From contig DBTQ01000002.1 in NCBI GenBank assembly GCA_002307135.1, positions 160,921-224,920 of the forward strand: a stretch of 64,000 nt of DNA, written 5' to 3'. The stretch is from Bacteroidetes bacterium UBA1312. GTDB lineage: Bacteria > Bacteroidota > Bacteroidia > Chitinophagales > Chitinophagaceae. Position 1 is the stretch's first letter. Every line of letters begins with the position of its first letter. The position numbers were made by a program, and so were the translations under genes. The notes under the pieces are model-generated. The model was given only the letters and a program-made list of their open reading frames with translations. It ran no database searches and had not been told where the DNA came from. This document shows positions 1-9,545 of the stretch, in pieces.

Positions 1-1907
1 TCAATATCCAAATCCAGCCCCATAATACGAACATCATTTTGGGTATATACAAATGCCGGATAAGTACCGCCAATAGTAGTTATTGGATTCGGCAGCGGCT
101 TTTCGTAAATGTAGTTCCAGATATTGTTGTAATAAAAATCGGAACTCACCCGCAACTTGTCGCTCGTATAATGCAGGGAAAGACTGGTATTAATAGCACG
201 CTCCAAATGAAGCGCAGAATCACCAATTTGATAACTCGCATCGCTAAAATGAACACCATTAATATACAGCTCATTGATGCTCGGTGCACGCCAGGCCGTA
301 CCCACATTCAGGCTCGCCGAAAAATGACTGTTGTAGCGGTAAGTGCCGCCAACAGTGCCTGTTGCATTGCTATAATCAAAAGTACTGTTGTACAATGCGA
401 GCGTAGTCGGGTTACGTTGATATACACGCAGCCATCTGTAATCGTAACGCAACCCAGCCTCAAAAGTAAATTTGTGATAAACATATTGCTGTATCAAAAA
501 CAAACCACCTTCATAGCTTCGAAAGTTGGGAATAAGATAGCGGATACCACTATAGATATTGCCTTGCGTATTGCCAGTAAACCCAAAGCTCCCTGTCCAT
601 CCATTATGCCCAGCCTGTGTATAAACTAGATCCAGCGTTTGGGTATTGAGCTGAAAGCTCAGCTGCGGCTCTGTCAATAAACTCGGATTGGAAGAGAAAG
701 GTAAATCAGCATCATACTCCTTACGCTTATCTTTTTGCACACCATAAATCAATTCCAGTTTCCCTGAATTATTAAACCGGTAAGTAGCACTCGTTTTCAA
801 TAAATCATGATTGATCGTTTGATAGCTACGCTTAATATCATAAGAAAAATCATCGGGTGTAGCAGGCCTTGTTTCTTTAAATTTATCGAGCAGCTCCTGC
901 AAATTGCCACTTTCAGCTCCACTAAATATACCGGTCTTGGTATTGTACTGGCTATAATACACTTTGAAGTCAAAACCTTTCCATTTGTACCCCACATTTG
1001 CAGAGAAGTCACCTTCTTTAAATCCGGTATTATCTAGGTAATAATTGGGTGTATGAAAATTTCCGGCTTCTTTGAGTGTGCCTTGTACACGCCACGACAG
1101 CCCAGTCAAAGCTTTATCGAAAGTCCCTTGTAACATGGCCGAAGTAGCAGCTAAACGGCCATTACTAGCACCGACTAGATATACATCACCTGTTATCCCT
1201 TTTTGCTGAGGTAAATCATCAGGCCCTAAAAGTACCACACCTCCAACGGCATCCGAACCATAACGAACACTGGCAGCACCTTTTACCACTACTATTTTAT
1301 TAGCGATAAAAGGATCTATTTCAGGCGCATGTTCTGAGCCCCACTGTTGTCCTTCCTGCCTAACGCCATTGTTGATAATAAGCACACGATTGCTGTGCAA
1401 TCCGTGAATCACCGGTTTCGACAGCGTAGGACCTGTTTGTATGGAATTAAGCCCGGGAAGTTCTTTTAAGCTTTCGCCCAAAGACAAGCCTCTGGATTGT
1501 AACAGCGCAATTCCTTTTAATTCGGATTGCGTAACCGTATGCAAATCCAGCATCTTTTCCCCATTAACCACTATCTCTTTCAACTCATTTTCGTTGGAGC
1601 TGAGCACAATGGTCAGATTCGTATCTTTTACAAGATTCAGCTTTAGCGCCAATTTATTGAACCCTAAAATATCGAATGAAAGCAAGTGCAATCCTTTGTT
1701 CCTATTGCTTATCGAAAAACGGCCATCTGTATCTGTTAATACTCCTAAAGAGTCGTTTATCAAACGCAACACAACTCCCGAAATCGGTTGTCGCTGTGCA
1801 TCAATAACTTGCCCGCTTATGCTATAGCCACCTGTTTGCGCAAAGCAAACATTGTCCATCATCATAACAGCAAATAACATCAGAGTGGCATTAATAAAAC
1901 GCCGCAC
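1..1907 (-). CDS. TonB-dependent outer-membrane receptor (3' end outside window)
   Basis: The reading frame is open from a GTG at 1907 to the window edge (about 635 codons), so the C-terminal barrel strands are missing. From the GTG the protein has a basic start (MRRF), a hydrophobic stretch and a signal-peptidase site after FAQ at residue 24. A carboxypeptidase-like regulatory domain follows (about 29-110, with SGQVIDAQ and TDTDGRFS), then a plug domain containing KPVIHGLHSNRVLI and YGSDAVGGV, then alternating aromatic barrel strands. Such receptors import metal chelates or other large ligands using TonB energy. A shorter start at ATG 1880 would lose the basic signal-peptide end, so GTG is preferred. 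It lies 50 bases downstream of a small His-rich exported protein, which points to metal or metallophore uptake. The substrate cannot be read from sequence. Confidence 0.9.
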   Translation of the reverse strand, partial: MRRFINATLMLFAVMMMDNVCFAQTGGYSISGQVIDAQRQPISGVVLRLINDSLGVLTDTDGRFSISNRNKGLHLLSFDILGFNKLALKLNLVKDTNLTIVLSSNENELKEIVVNGEKMLDLHTVTQSELKGIALLQSRGLSLGESLKELPGLNSIQTGPTLSKPVIHGLHSNRVLIINNGVRQEGQQWGSEHAPEIDPFIANKIVVVKGAASVRYGSDAVGGVVLLGPDDLPQQKGITGDVYLVGASNGRLAATSAMLQGTFDKALTGLSWRVQGTLKEAGNFHTPNYYLDNTGFKEGDFSANVGYKWKGFDFKVYYSQYNTKTGIFSGAESGNLQELLDKFKETRPATPDDFSYDIKRSYQTINHDLLKTSATYRFNNSGKLELIYGVQKDKRKEYDADLPFSSNPSLLTEPQLSFQLNTQTLDLVYTQAGHNGWTGSFGFTGNTQGNIYSGIRYLIPNFRSYEGGLFLIQQYVYHKFTFEAGLRYDYRWLRVYQRNPTTLALYNSTFDYSNATGTVGGTYRYNSHFSASLNVGTAWRAPSINELYINGVHFSDASYQIGDSALHLERAINTSLSLHYTSDKLRVSSDFYYNNIWNYIYEKPLPNPITTIGGTYPAFVYTQNDVRIMGLDLDI

Positions 1908-1957
1908 AATTATATTATTTAAATAAATGGATTACCCTCAAGATATTGAAGGCATTA

Positions 1958-2302
1958 CTAAATCACTACTGAACTTACAGCAGGGGGTCCTCTGGGCGAA
2001 ATAGCGGAACGGGATGATAAATAACGATAATGATATACGGCCACCAAATGAGTGGTATCATAAATAATCGTCTCAAATGCTATAAAAGTGGCTTGTACAG
2101 GTAAAAAGGGCTCACAAACGAAACTTAAAAAAGAACAGTGAACGTGATTGGTATCAACAACTGTTTCTCCTTTTTTGAGTACCCTATCAACAGTATCGTG
2201 GTGATGAGCGAAAATATTATGCAAAAAAGTAGCAGGTGTAGTACTATAAAGAAATACTACAAACAGGATACAACTTAATATTTTCTTATTCTGTAAACTC
2301 AA
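1958..2302 (-). CDS. Small His-rich exported protein of a metal-uptake locus
   Basis: About 114 residues with one N-terminal hydrophobic segment (signal peptide or anchor), then AHHHDTVD, a second His/Cys patch (NHVHCSF) and a C-terminal PRGPPA motif. This arrangement is typical of uncharacterised small proteins encoded directly upstream of TonB receptors in Bacteroidota, often in copper, zinc or iron loci; the metal role is inferred from residues and context. The frame opens with a TTG at 2311, but that TTG is the end of a TACCTTTG -7 box, so the TTG at 2302, six bases after the box, is the more likely start and the mRNA would have almost no leader. It is probably cotranscribed with the receptor. 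Confidence 0.6.
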   Translation of the reverse strand: MSLQNKKILSCILFVVFLYSTTPATFLHNIFAHHHDTVDRVLKKGETVVDTNHVHCSFLSFVCEPFLPVQATFIAFETIIYDTTHLVAVYHYRYLSSRSAISPRGPPAVSSVVI

Positions 2303-2308
2303 TTTGTT

Positions 2309-2316
2309 CAAAGGTA
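2309..2316 (-). promoter_or_regulatory. -7 box TACCTTTG of the receptor operon
   Basis: On the minus strand the sequence reads TACCTTTG, a perfect match to the Bacteroidota -7 consensus TAnnTTTG. It ends six bases before the TTG at 2302. A convincing -33 TTG at normal spacing was not found. Confidence 0.5.
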
Positions 2317-2357
2317 AATAACAAAAACAATTAGCAGCATTATTTTTATACCAATAA

Positions 2358-3068
2358 TCACGAATTCAATAACTCGTCCTGCTCTGTACATCTACTTGCT
2401 TTTTTGGCACGAATGGTTTCCATCACCATCAGTTTAATTGTTCCAACAATAATCCTGACATCTAAAATAAGACTTGCGTTTTGTACATATTTAATGTCAA
2501 TAATAGTACGACCTTTTACATCCTGCACTGTATTGACATGTCCTTTATAACCATTTATTTGAGCTAAGCCCGTAATGCCAGGCTTCACCAAATGTCTTAT
2601 TTGATAATTAGCTACTACTTTTTCAAATTTTAAATTATCACTAATCATGTGCGGCCTCGGCCCCACCACACTCATTTCTCCTTTCAATACGTTAATAAAC
2701 TGCGGCAGCTCGTCAATACTACTTATGCGCAATATTTTACCAAATTTAGTAATTCGTTGATCGTTAGTTACTGCTGCCGTTTTATCAGCCTCGTTATTAA
2801 CAACCATTGTTCTAAACTTAATACAGTGAAAAACACAATTGTTTAGTCCATTCCTTTTCTGAATAAAAAAGATATGCCCCTTTGAATCTAATTTAATTAA
2901 TAAAATAACTATTGGAAATATAATCGGAAATATAAAAACAATGACCAGCAACGAAAAGACAATATCAAATATACGCTTGGCTATCTGATTCAATCTTGTT
3001 ACACTTGTCTTTTGTACACATTCACGTTTATGTAAATTTACATTTACCATGCTTTCAGTAATCTCCAT
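2358..3068 (-). CDS. Polyprenyl-phosphate sugar-1-phosphate transferase (initiating enzyme)
   Basis: A 236-residue bacterial sugar transferase of the WcaJ/PglC family. It would move a sugar-1-phosphate from a nucleotide sugar to undecaprenyl phosphate at the inner face of the membrane and so start lipid-linked glycan assembly. Visible marks are KRIFDIVFS before a single hydrophobic hairpin (about 35-58), FIQKRNG, KFRTM, the SSIDELPQ acidic motif, GEMSVVGPRPH and VKPGITGLAQ. It has only the catalytic core and membrane hairpin, like the short monotopic enzymes, without the extra N-terminal membrane domain of WcaJ. It is the last gene of the minus-strand glycan cluster. The sugar is not predictable. 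Confidence 0.9.
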   Translation of the reverse strand: MEITESMVNVNLHKRECVQKTSVTRLNQIAKRIFDIVFSLLVIVFIFPIIFPIVILLIKLDSKGHIFFIQKRNGLNNCVFHCIKFRTMVVNNEADKTAAVTNDQRITKFGKILRISSIDELPQFINVLKGEMSVVGPRPHMISDNLKFEKVVANYQIRHLVKPGITGLAQINGYKGHVNTVQDVKGRTIIDIKYVQNASLILDVRIIVGTIKLMVMETIRAKKASRCTEQDELLNS

Positions 3069-3204
3069 GTTTTCGGGTAAGGATTTTAAGCTGCTGAAAC
3101 TTATTGCAAAGCAACAAAAAATAAGGGACGAATGAACGCATTGTAAAATTCAGGAAGCCTTATATTAGCAAAATAATAGTTAAAAATGAACAAACTATTA
3201 ATTT

Positions 3205-4299
3205 TTACTGCTTCAACCATACCTCTAGTTGTCGTTTCATCGCTACAAAAATCTGTGACTCACTATAGACATTAGCGATGCGTGCTAAATTAGCAGCAAC
3301 AGCATTAGGAAAAAATGTAGTCAATACAGATGTGTTACAAATGATTGCATTAAGCTCTTTTGCATTGGCAAAATAATAAGCATCTCCCTGAAGAATACTC
3401 TTATTAAAAATATTGTCGTGAGCCACAATATTACAACCACAAGCCATAGCTTCAAGCAGTGATGGATTGGTTCCCCCTACACTGTGTCCATGAAAATAAA
3501 AACGAGCGTAATGTCGAATACTATCGAGTGTTATTTTGTCGTAAACAGCCCCTATAAAGCTTACGTTAGCCGTCTTGTATTTGTCTTGCAAATAATGTCC
3601 GTACTTTGTATTGGTGTTACCGATTACTACAAGAGTTGTTCTGACATTTTCAGGCAAATGTGCATCAATAATCATTTCAATATTATTCTCCGGTTCAAGT
3701 CTTGCCACCAAAAGGTTATATGCTTTAGCAATAAGGTTGTACCGATTCAATAGCTGCTCATCAAATAATGAAGGTATGTCTGCAGTATAAGCTGAATAAT
3801 AGGACGGTTTATTATACTTCCCATCTAAATAAGATTGAATACCTAAAGAATCCGCAACTAAATAATCACTTTTATTGACCACTATTTGCTCCGAAAACAA
3901 TAAAAAACGTTGTACCCATTTATTATATTTGGAACGTTTCCACTCCAATCCATCCATGTTGGTAACAATGACAGTCTTCTTAGGAAAAAGAAAATTAAAA
4001 ATAGCACTACTTGTATATCCCAGTTGATATACAAGATCAAAATTTTGCTTTCGTGTATCCAGAATACAGCCTAAATCATAAAAAAATTGTCCTATAGTGC
4101 CCATTTTTTTTTCCGGATCAAAAATGTGCCTGATATGCACTCCTTTATAATCCGATCCCTGAAAAAGATGATCTGAAGAATTATAGACGGTAACATCCCA
4201 GCCTTCTTTAGCTAAAAATGTGGCAAATAGTTCTGCATATTGCTCAAAACCTCCATAATGATTGGGTATTCCGCGTGTACCTAAAATAGCAATTCTCAT
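3205..4299 (-). CDS. Glycosyltransferase with DUF1972 N-terminal domain
   Basis: 364 residues. The start ILGTRGIP (5-12) followed by GGFEQYAE is the hallmark of DUF1972, the N-terminal half of a GT-B family that includes rhamnosyltransferases. NMDGLEW (114-120) is also typical. The C-terminal half carries LEPENN (201-206) and the nucleotide-sugar site GGTNPSLLEAMACG (275-288). It probably adds one sugar, possibly a deoxyhexose, to the growing lipid-linked oligosaccharide. Its start codon overlaps the stop of the ligase-like gene upstream by four bases, so the two are translationally coupled. Confidence 0.85.
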   Translation of the reverse strand: MRIAILGTRGIPNHYGGFEQYAELFATFLAKEGWDVTVYNSSDHLFQGSDYKGVHIRHIFDPEKKMGTIGQFFYDLGCILDTRKQNFDLVYQLGYTSSAIFNFLFPKKTVIVTNMDGLEWKRSKYNKWVQRFLLFSEQIVVNKSDYLVADSLGIQSYLDGKYNKPSYYSAYTADIPSLFDEQLLNRYNLIAKAYNLLVARLEPENNIEMIIDAHLPENVRTTLVVIGNTNTKYGHYLQDKYKTANVSFIGAVYDKITLDSIRHYARFYFHGHSVGGTNPSLLEAMACGCNIVAHDNIFNKSILQGDAYYFANAKELNAIICNTSVLTTFFPNAVAANLARIANVYSESQIFVAMKRQLEVWLKQ

Positions 4300-5591
4300 A
4301 AATTAACAGTTGGTGCTATTGCTTTTAACCGGTATCTGCGTTCAAATAAAATCTGATACCCAAATAAGGTATTGAAGAACCCAAAGTAAAATATGCCTTT
4401 ATTAATATCCAAAATATTTTCAGTAAAAAAACCAACTAATAAAATGATTAAAAATGCAGTATATAAAAAATCCTTTCCTTGGATAGCCAATACCAAAAAA
4501 TAAATAAACATCCCTACAATAATAAACAAACCTACAAATCCATGCTTCAATAAATCAGATAAATAAGTACTGTGTGCATCAAGATTGTACTGATAAGAAA
4601 GTACCAAGTTATTCTTCAAATATTCGGGCTTAAGCGCAACCATTTCATCTCCCGTGCCATAGCCCCATAGTGGAGCTTTTTTAATTAATGCAACAGCACA
4701 TTGCCATCTCTTAATCCGAGGTTCCGAAAATGCTTTTTCAGAATGATTTTTAACATTGATATCACTCAACAACTCAGATGAGAACCGATCTCTTATGTAA
4801 GGCGATTGACTTGCTACAATTATTAAAAGAGATAAAATACAAGCACTAATAATCAAATAAGGCACTTTCTTTTTGACCTGGTAAAGCGGAAAAATAAATA
4901 CAATCACTATTGCTGTTGATATAATTATATTTCTCGATTCCAAAAAGATCAATCCGGCTATCAAAATGCATAGCATAATTGTATAAATCAACTTAGCACG
5001 CACATTTAATGCGCCAGACATCCTATAGATAATGTATAGTATAGACAAGGATACATATAAGGATAGATAACCCGCATGAATTCCTACTGGCCCAGAAAAT
5101 TCATGATTAAAAAAACGCGAGGTAAACAAGCTATTTAATGGCAGCCTCGAAGTTATAATGACATTGAAACACACAGAAAATAAATAGAGAACAGTCAAAA
5201 AACAAGACAACATTAATGCCTTAACAATAACATCAACTTGCTTATGCTCAAGTTTAATAGCCAGCGGCAGTATTATCGGGAATAAGAATATCGCTAACTG
5301 TCGTTGAATTAAATAGGCAGCATCGCCTTTATCGGTAGAATACAAATAACCGAAAGCACTCAACAAAAAAACAAGCTGAAATATCCATACCTGTTTAGGG
5401 ATCTTCTGTAATTTGGCTATACGGAAATCTAATATAGTTGTAACAATTAAAATCAAAAGTGCCAGAGTAGAATAAAGCATATCAAAAGGCAGAGCTACAA
5501 CGAATAGCAAAACCAATATAAATCGAATTTTGTCAAGCAATGTTGTCGCATATTCGGACAAATCAAATAATGACTGAAAATATTTAAGCAT
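4296..5591 (-). CDS. O-antigen ligase / polymerase family membrane protein
   Basis: 431 residues, mostly hydrophobic, with about ten to twelve membrane segments. A periplasmic stretch reads GYGTGDEM and then DAHSTYLSDLLKHGFVG; the H-S/N-x-Y-L-x-x-L-x-x-x-G pattern is the signature of the Wzy_C/WaaL family. The protein would either join finished O-chains to lipid A-core (WaaL) or polymerise repeat units; sequence alone does not separate these. A second polymerase-like protein at 8076-9545 makes the ligase role more likely here. It overlaps the next gene by four bases and follows the GT4 gene after 43 bases. Confidence 0.8.
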   Translation of the reverse strand: MLKYFQSLFDLSEYATTLLDKIRFILVLLFVVALPFDMLYSTLALLILIVTTILDFRIAKLQKIPKQVWIFQLVFLLSAFGYLYSTDKGDAAYLIQRQLAIFLFPIILPLAIKLEHKQVDVIVKALMLSCFLTVLYLFSVCFNVIITSRLPLNSLFTSRFFNHEFSGPVGIHAGYLSLYVSLSILYIIYRMSGALNVRAKLIYTIMLCILIAGLIFLESRNIIISTAIVIVFIFPLYQVKKKVPYLIISACILSLLIIVASQSPYIRDRFSSELLSDINVKNHSEKAFSEPRIKRWQCAVALIKKAPLWGYGTGDEMVALKPEYLKNNLVLSYQYNLDAHSTYLSDLLKHGFVGLFIIVGMFIYFLVLAIQGKDFLYTAFLIILLVGFFTENILDINKGIFYFGFFNTLFGYQILFERRYRLKAIAPTVNL

Positions 5592-5634
5592 ACTCTATTT
5601 ATTTAAACTGCACACTATCAAAATACAAAACGTA

Positions 5635-6798
5635 TTAAACACTTAAGCATGCGGCTTCTATCTGTGTAATATATTGGTCTAAGGTAAATTTTTCGATTGC
5701 TCTTGAGTAGCCTTTTTTACCATATAAAATCCTTTTATCTGCTCGTAATATAAGTTGCTCCAGAGCACGCTCTAACACAACAGAATTATTTGGTTCAAAA
5801 AGCAAACCTGTTTCTTCATCAACTACAATTTCAGCTAATCCACCGTGATTAGCAGCAATCACAGGCTTAGCACAAAGCATCGCCTCTAAAGCGACTAGTC
5901 CAAATGGTTCAGGCTCAATAGAAGGAACAACTGCAATGTCAATACTATCCCAGACTTCCCAAATATTAGTATGAAAAGGCAGCAAAATAACCTTTTCAGT
6001 TAATTCGGGACTCTTAATCTTTTGTTGCAAACTGTATATATATTCTTCTTGACCAGGAGGCGCAGAGCCCACAAAAAGTAATTTGATATTATCGTATTTC
6101 AATACTAATTTTTCGAACACTTCAAGTAATAAAAGCTGCCCCTTCCATCTGTTGACCCTACCGACCAACGCAATCAAAATAGTTTCATTGTTTACATGCA
6201 ACTTTGTATTTCGAAACATGGCTATTTCAGTCAGAGTTAAATGTACTCTTGGTTCAGACATCCCATTCCACACAACTAGCGATTTATTTTTTTTAATTGC
6301 CTGATCTCTTTGCCAAAAATTCTTAGTAGCAACAGAATTATAAATACTCATGCTATTAGCAGAAGAGTTAATCAATCTTAGAAATATTTTATGAACAATT
6401 GCAGGTTTTTCAATTATCTCGTGTATATGCCATACATGTTTCAACCCCCTGATTTTCGCATACATTAGTCCGAGTAATACAGCCAGAGTATTGGAGTATA
6501 TGACATCGATATTAATATCCCGAGTTGCATCATCCAAAATAGCGAAGGATCTGCGTATCTGGAGTGGCAATGAAAAAATATTCTTCACCGAAAACATTTT
6601 TCGTGAAATTTTGAGCACGGGGGCAATGATTGTTGTAATCTGTTGAGTGATTAAAATATCATATAGAGGTCCCCGCTCAGGCAGCACTACAATTAAATTG
6701 ATATTTTTTCGCTCCTTCAATCCTTCGATAAGCAGGAGCAGTGTTTTATCAGAACCATATAGTTCGGCAGATTGATGTATAAAAAGAATACTTTTCAT
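5635..6798 (-). CDS. Glycosyltransferase family 4
   Basis: 387 residues of GT-B fold. The N-terminal acceptor half has HQSAELYGSDKT (8-19) and WHIHEI (123-128). The C-terminal donor half has GRVNRWKGQ (213-221) and the E-x7-E type motif EPEPFGLVALEAM (295-307) followed by HGGLAEIV. These are standard for retaining GT4 enzymes acting at the cytoplasmic face of the membrane. It sits between the GT2 gene (17 bases upstream) and the ligase-like gene in the same minus-strand operon. Donor and acceptor cannot be assigned. Confidence 0.88.
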   Translation of the reverse strand: MKSILFIHQSAELYGSDKTLLLLIEGLKERKNINLIVVLPERGPLYDILITQQITTIIAPVLKISRKMFSVKNIFSLPLQIRRSFAILDDATRDINIDVIYSNTLAVLLGLMYAKIRGLKHVWHIHEIIEKPAIVHKIFLRLINSSANSMSIYNSVATKNFWQRDQAIKKNKSLVVWNGMSEPRVHLTLTEIAMFRNTKLHVNNETILIALVGRVNRWKGQLLLLEVFEKLVLKYDNIKLLFVGSAPPGQEEYIYSLQQKIKSPELTEKVILLPFHTNIWEVWDSIDIAVVPSIEPEPFGLVALEAMLCAKPVIAANHGGLAEIVVDEETGLLFEPNNSVVLERALEQLILRADKRILYGKKGYSRAIEKFTLDQYITQIEAACLSV

Positions 6799-6815
6799 AG
6801 TTGGATATACCCGAT

Positions 6816-7769
6816 TTAGTATTGCTTTTTTATGAAACGATATAAGCTGGATATTGATGTTGCAGGTAAAAAGGAAACCAATATCAATAAATAAGGGTTG
6901 AACTTAAAAGGCTTTATTCGAATTGCCTTCAGTAAAAAAAATCGTGCTTTTTTAGCCTGATGATTATTCCATAAATATTTTTTGCCTAACAGAGAGAAAT
7001 AGGAAAATCGTTTTTGAGCAAGGCTTATTTTATTTACATTTTTTTTTAATAATACGGCTTCCAACTCAGAGATGCTACCGCTAATAATGGCTTGACGCTT
7101 AATCCGTAAATATTCCTTACTGTAGTCCCTATAATCAATTGTAATCGACGAAGGATTAAGCCGGTAAGCTATTAAATTTTGCTTGATACAGGCGAACTTT
7201 CCTTTATTAATTAGTTTAATCCACAAAAAATAGTCTTCAAATAAATAAGCATCTAAACTATAGCCACCAAGTTCCAACACCGCCGATTTCAAAAACATAA
7301 CTGAACTATGAAGGAAGGCGCAATCATAACTTAAAACCCGTTTTATTTCTTCGTGCGTATATCCGGAATTATGGTATTGGAAAATGAAGATCCCATCTTC
7401 ATCAATATACTCTGCATCCGACCCCACCAAAACATATTCAACATGATTAATCATAAAATCAAGTTGAACAGATAATCTTTCGGGCATGGCAATATCATCG
7501 CTATCCATTCTTGCGATATATTTTCCGGAAGCATACTGCAAGCCAGTGTTCAATGCTGCAGATACTCCGCCATTAGATCTGTTAATAAGTTTAATTCTAT
7601 GATCAGAATAAGAACGAATAATTGCCTCTGTATTATCGGTTGACCCATCATTCACTATTATAAATTCAAATGACGAATAGCTCTGATTCAATATACTATC
7701 AATCGCTTGTCGCAAATATTTTTCACCATTAAAAACAGGCATTAATACTGTAATAAGCGGAAGATTCAT
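6816..7769 (-). CDS. Glycosyltransferase family 2
   Basis: 317 residues. The GT-A core has VLMPVFNGE at the start, NDGSTD (40-45), the metal-binding DSDD (89-92) and a later EDYFLW motif typical of inverting GT2 enzymes. The C-terminal 100 residues are basic with a hydrophobic end (LLILVSFLPATSISSL), possibly for membrane contact. It is the first gene of the five-gene minus-strand operon ending at 2358, and a good promoter lies upstream at 7881-7913. Confidence 0.88.
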   Translation of the reverse strand: MNLPLITVLMPVFNGEKYLRQAIDSILNQSYSSFEFIIVNDGSTDNTEAIIRSYSDHRIKLINRSNGGVSAALNTGLQYASGKYIARMDSDDIAMPERLSVQLDFMINHVEYVLVGSDAEYIDEDGIFIFQYHNSGYTHEEIKRVLSYDCAFLHSSVMFLKSAVLELGGYSLDAYLFEDYFLWIKLINKGKFACIKQNLIAYRLNPSSITIDYRDYSKEYLRIKRQAIISGSISELEAVLLKKNVNKISLAQKRFSYFSLLGKKYLWNNHQAKKARFFLLKAIRIKPFKFNPYLLILVSFLPATSISSLYRFIKKQY

Positions 7770-7880
7770 TGGGCAGACAAGAAATATTATATATACAGAT
7801 ATTCATTAGCAAACTGTGTACAGTGCAGAATACCGGGTCAAAATTACCAAATAAATTTAAGAAGATGGAGAAAGCTTTCC

Positions 7881-7913
7881 CAAAGGTAAAGTATAACTAT
7901 ACTTGCTTTTCAA
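7881..7913 (-). promoter_or_regulatory. Promoter of glycan island 1 minus-strand operon
   Basis: On the minus strand, TTG (7911-7913), a 22-base spacer and TACCTTTG (7881-7888) fit the Bacteroidota -33/-7 promoter. It would give a leader of about 110 bases before the GT2 start at 7769. Confidence 0.5.
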
Positions 7914-8021
7914 CTGGTATATCTGTAAAGCATTTCTAATCAAAAAAGAGCAATTTGATTTCACGCTGAACAATCAGTCATAACCGCTAATAAAATTACA
8001 TTTCAATACAGATATTAACGA

Positions 8022-8029
8022 TACATTTG
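8022..8029 (+). promoter_or_regulatory. -7 box TACATTTG before the polymerase-like gene
   Basis: Perfect TAnnTTTG match 46 bases before the ATG at 8076. The -33 element is weak. Confidence 0.45.
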
Positions 8030-8075
8030 TAACCTAACGGAATTAAGCTAATTTAAAAATAACTCTAGTCGTTAT

Positions 8076-9545
8076 ATGCCCTATTCTACTAATCACTTAA
8101 TACAAGTGTTTAAAAATAAATTTTCTGATAAATTCAATATAGATATTTCTTTGATTGTCTTATTGTGTGTTGTTACTCAACATAGTTTTCTAATTAAATG
8201 TTTCGGTATTTTCATAATAATCCTGCTCAATTTTCGCAGTTTGTGGACGATTAATATTTTTAAGATCCCCTTTTTTTATACCATTATTCCATCTTTAGAG
8301 ATTCTTAAATTCTTTTTTCTTGATCCGGACTTTTCCAATGGGCATATAGCCCAATTCTTAATTGGCACTTTTTACTGGCTTGTGTCTCTAATCATATGTT
8401 GGATAATCTATGTCCGGGTTCAGGAAAATGAGCAGAACATTACTGAACGTTCTTTGCAGCTTTTTGTTCTACTCAACTTAATATTTTCCATCACACAAAT
8501 AGCTCATATATGTTTCATAGAAGGTGTAATTAACCCATACAATACCGGGCATGCTCATCCATACGGTATGTCGAGTGGAGATATGATTAATGGGATTTTT
8601 CATGGTGTTCATATCACAAATGCATTTGTATCCGTATTATTAACTATCTATTATACATACAGAAGAAACATACGATTCATGCTTTTTGCTCTTTTCCCAT
8701 TATTGCTTTGTTGTAGCAATTATGCAACAATAGTATTAGTTATTGGTCTTGGTATCTTAATATTGGTTAGCTCGGATAGAAAACATGTTCTTAAATTTTC
8801 GCTACTCATTGCAACAATAATAGTAGGATTTTACTGTTTCATTACGCCACAAAACGCCACCTATACCGCAACAAAAATAACAAGCATTTTAGGCAGAAAA
8901 CCAATCAATAATGAGCAATACATAGCGAGTCTTGACAAAAAGAACAATATATTGAAGGTTGCACAAACAACATTATCAAAAAAGAATGAAGATTCTAATA
9001 TTCAAAAGCCGATAAAAGTTTATGACTTTGTCACAAAATCCGGTAAGTCAACGTCATACAAACAAACGGTTAATTTCTTGGCATCACAACCAAAATATTT
9101 ATTTCTAGGTGCCGGTATGGGGAGATTCTCTTCATCACTTGCATTTGATTTTTCAGGAGTAACCAATCATCTTCTTTTTAAGAATCATCTACCACACTAT
9201 GAAAGCAAAATATTTACAGAAAATCATAAGTCAATATATCTATTCATGCTCAATTCAAATATAATTTTCCACAGTGAGTCTAATAAACCTCTTAGTACCT
9301 ACAATCAATTATTAGGAGAATATGGGCTTATTGGGATTGCATCATTTTTTATTCTATACCTATTTTATTTTTTCAAAAGAACGGATAAAAAAAGCTATTC
9401 AATTCCGATCATAATTGTAGTACTATTTGCGTTTAATATTAATTATTATATTGAGTCAATTAATCTGTTAGTATTCTATGAACTATTGAGCTTTATAAAC
9501 ATAAAAGAAAAATGGTTCAAGCAAAAACAAGCAGATGCTAACTAA
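8076..9545 (+). CDS. Wzy-like polysaccharide polymerase, candidate
   Basis: 489 residues, strongly hydrophobic, with roughly ten membrane segments. One large hydrophilic loop (about 265-400) lies between the central and the last membrane segments, as in O-antigen polymerases. Near the C-terminus there is NQLLGEYGLIGIASF, a pattern shared with Wzy/O-antigen-ligase proteins. I do not recognise a specific family, so the role is inferred from topology and from lying among sugar transferases and a flippase. It is the only plus-strand gene of island 1, and its 3' end overlaps the convergent GT4 gene by eight bases. It is very A+T-rich even for this region, which suggests separate acquisition. Confidence 0.6.
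   Translation: MPYSTNHLIQVFKNKFSDKFNIDISLIVLLCVVTQHSFLIKCFGIFIIILLNFRSLWTINIFKIPFFYTIIPSLEILKFFFLDPDFSNGHIAQFLIGTFYWLVSLIICWIIYVRVQENEQNITERSLQLFVLLNLIFSITQIAHICFIEGVINPYNTGHAHPYGMSSGDMINGIFHGVHITNAFVSVLLTIYYTYRRNIRFMLFALFPLLLCCSNYATIVLVIGLGILILVSSDRKHVLKFSLLIATIIVGFYCFITPQNATYTATKITSILGRKPINNEQYIASLDKKNNILKVAQTTLSKKNEDSNIQKPIKVYDFVTKSGKSTSYKQTVNFLASQPKYLFLGAGMGRFSSSLAFDFSGVTNHLLFKNHLPHYESKIFTENHKSIYLFMLNSNIIFHSESNKPLSTYNQLLGEYGLIGIASFFILYLFYFFKRTDKKSYSIPIIIVVLFAFNINYYIESINLLVFYELLSFINIKEKWFKQKQADAN

Larger units (their letters stand above)
7770..8075. other. Divergent intergenic region with promoters on both strands
   Basis: A 306-base gap between the GT2 gene (minus) and the polymerase-like gene (plus). 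It holds the two -7 boxes listed separately and a further minus-strand match, TAATTTTG, at 7839-7846. I see no coding region, RNA gene or repeat in it. Confidence 0.6.

Noticed and set aside
39..629. 196-codon plus-strand open frame
   Set aside because: It is antisense to the TonB receptor, whose minus frame has continuous family motifs; the plus frame has no recognisable domain.
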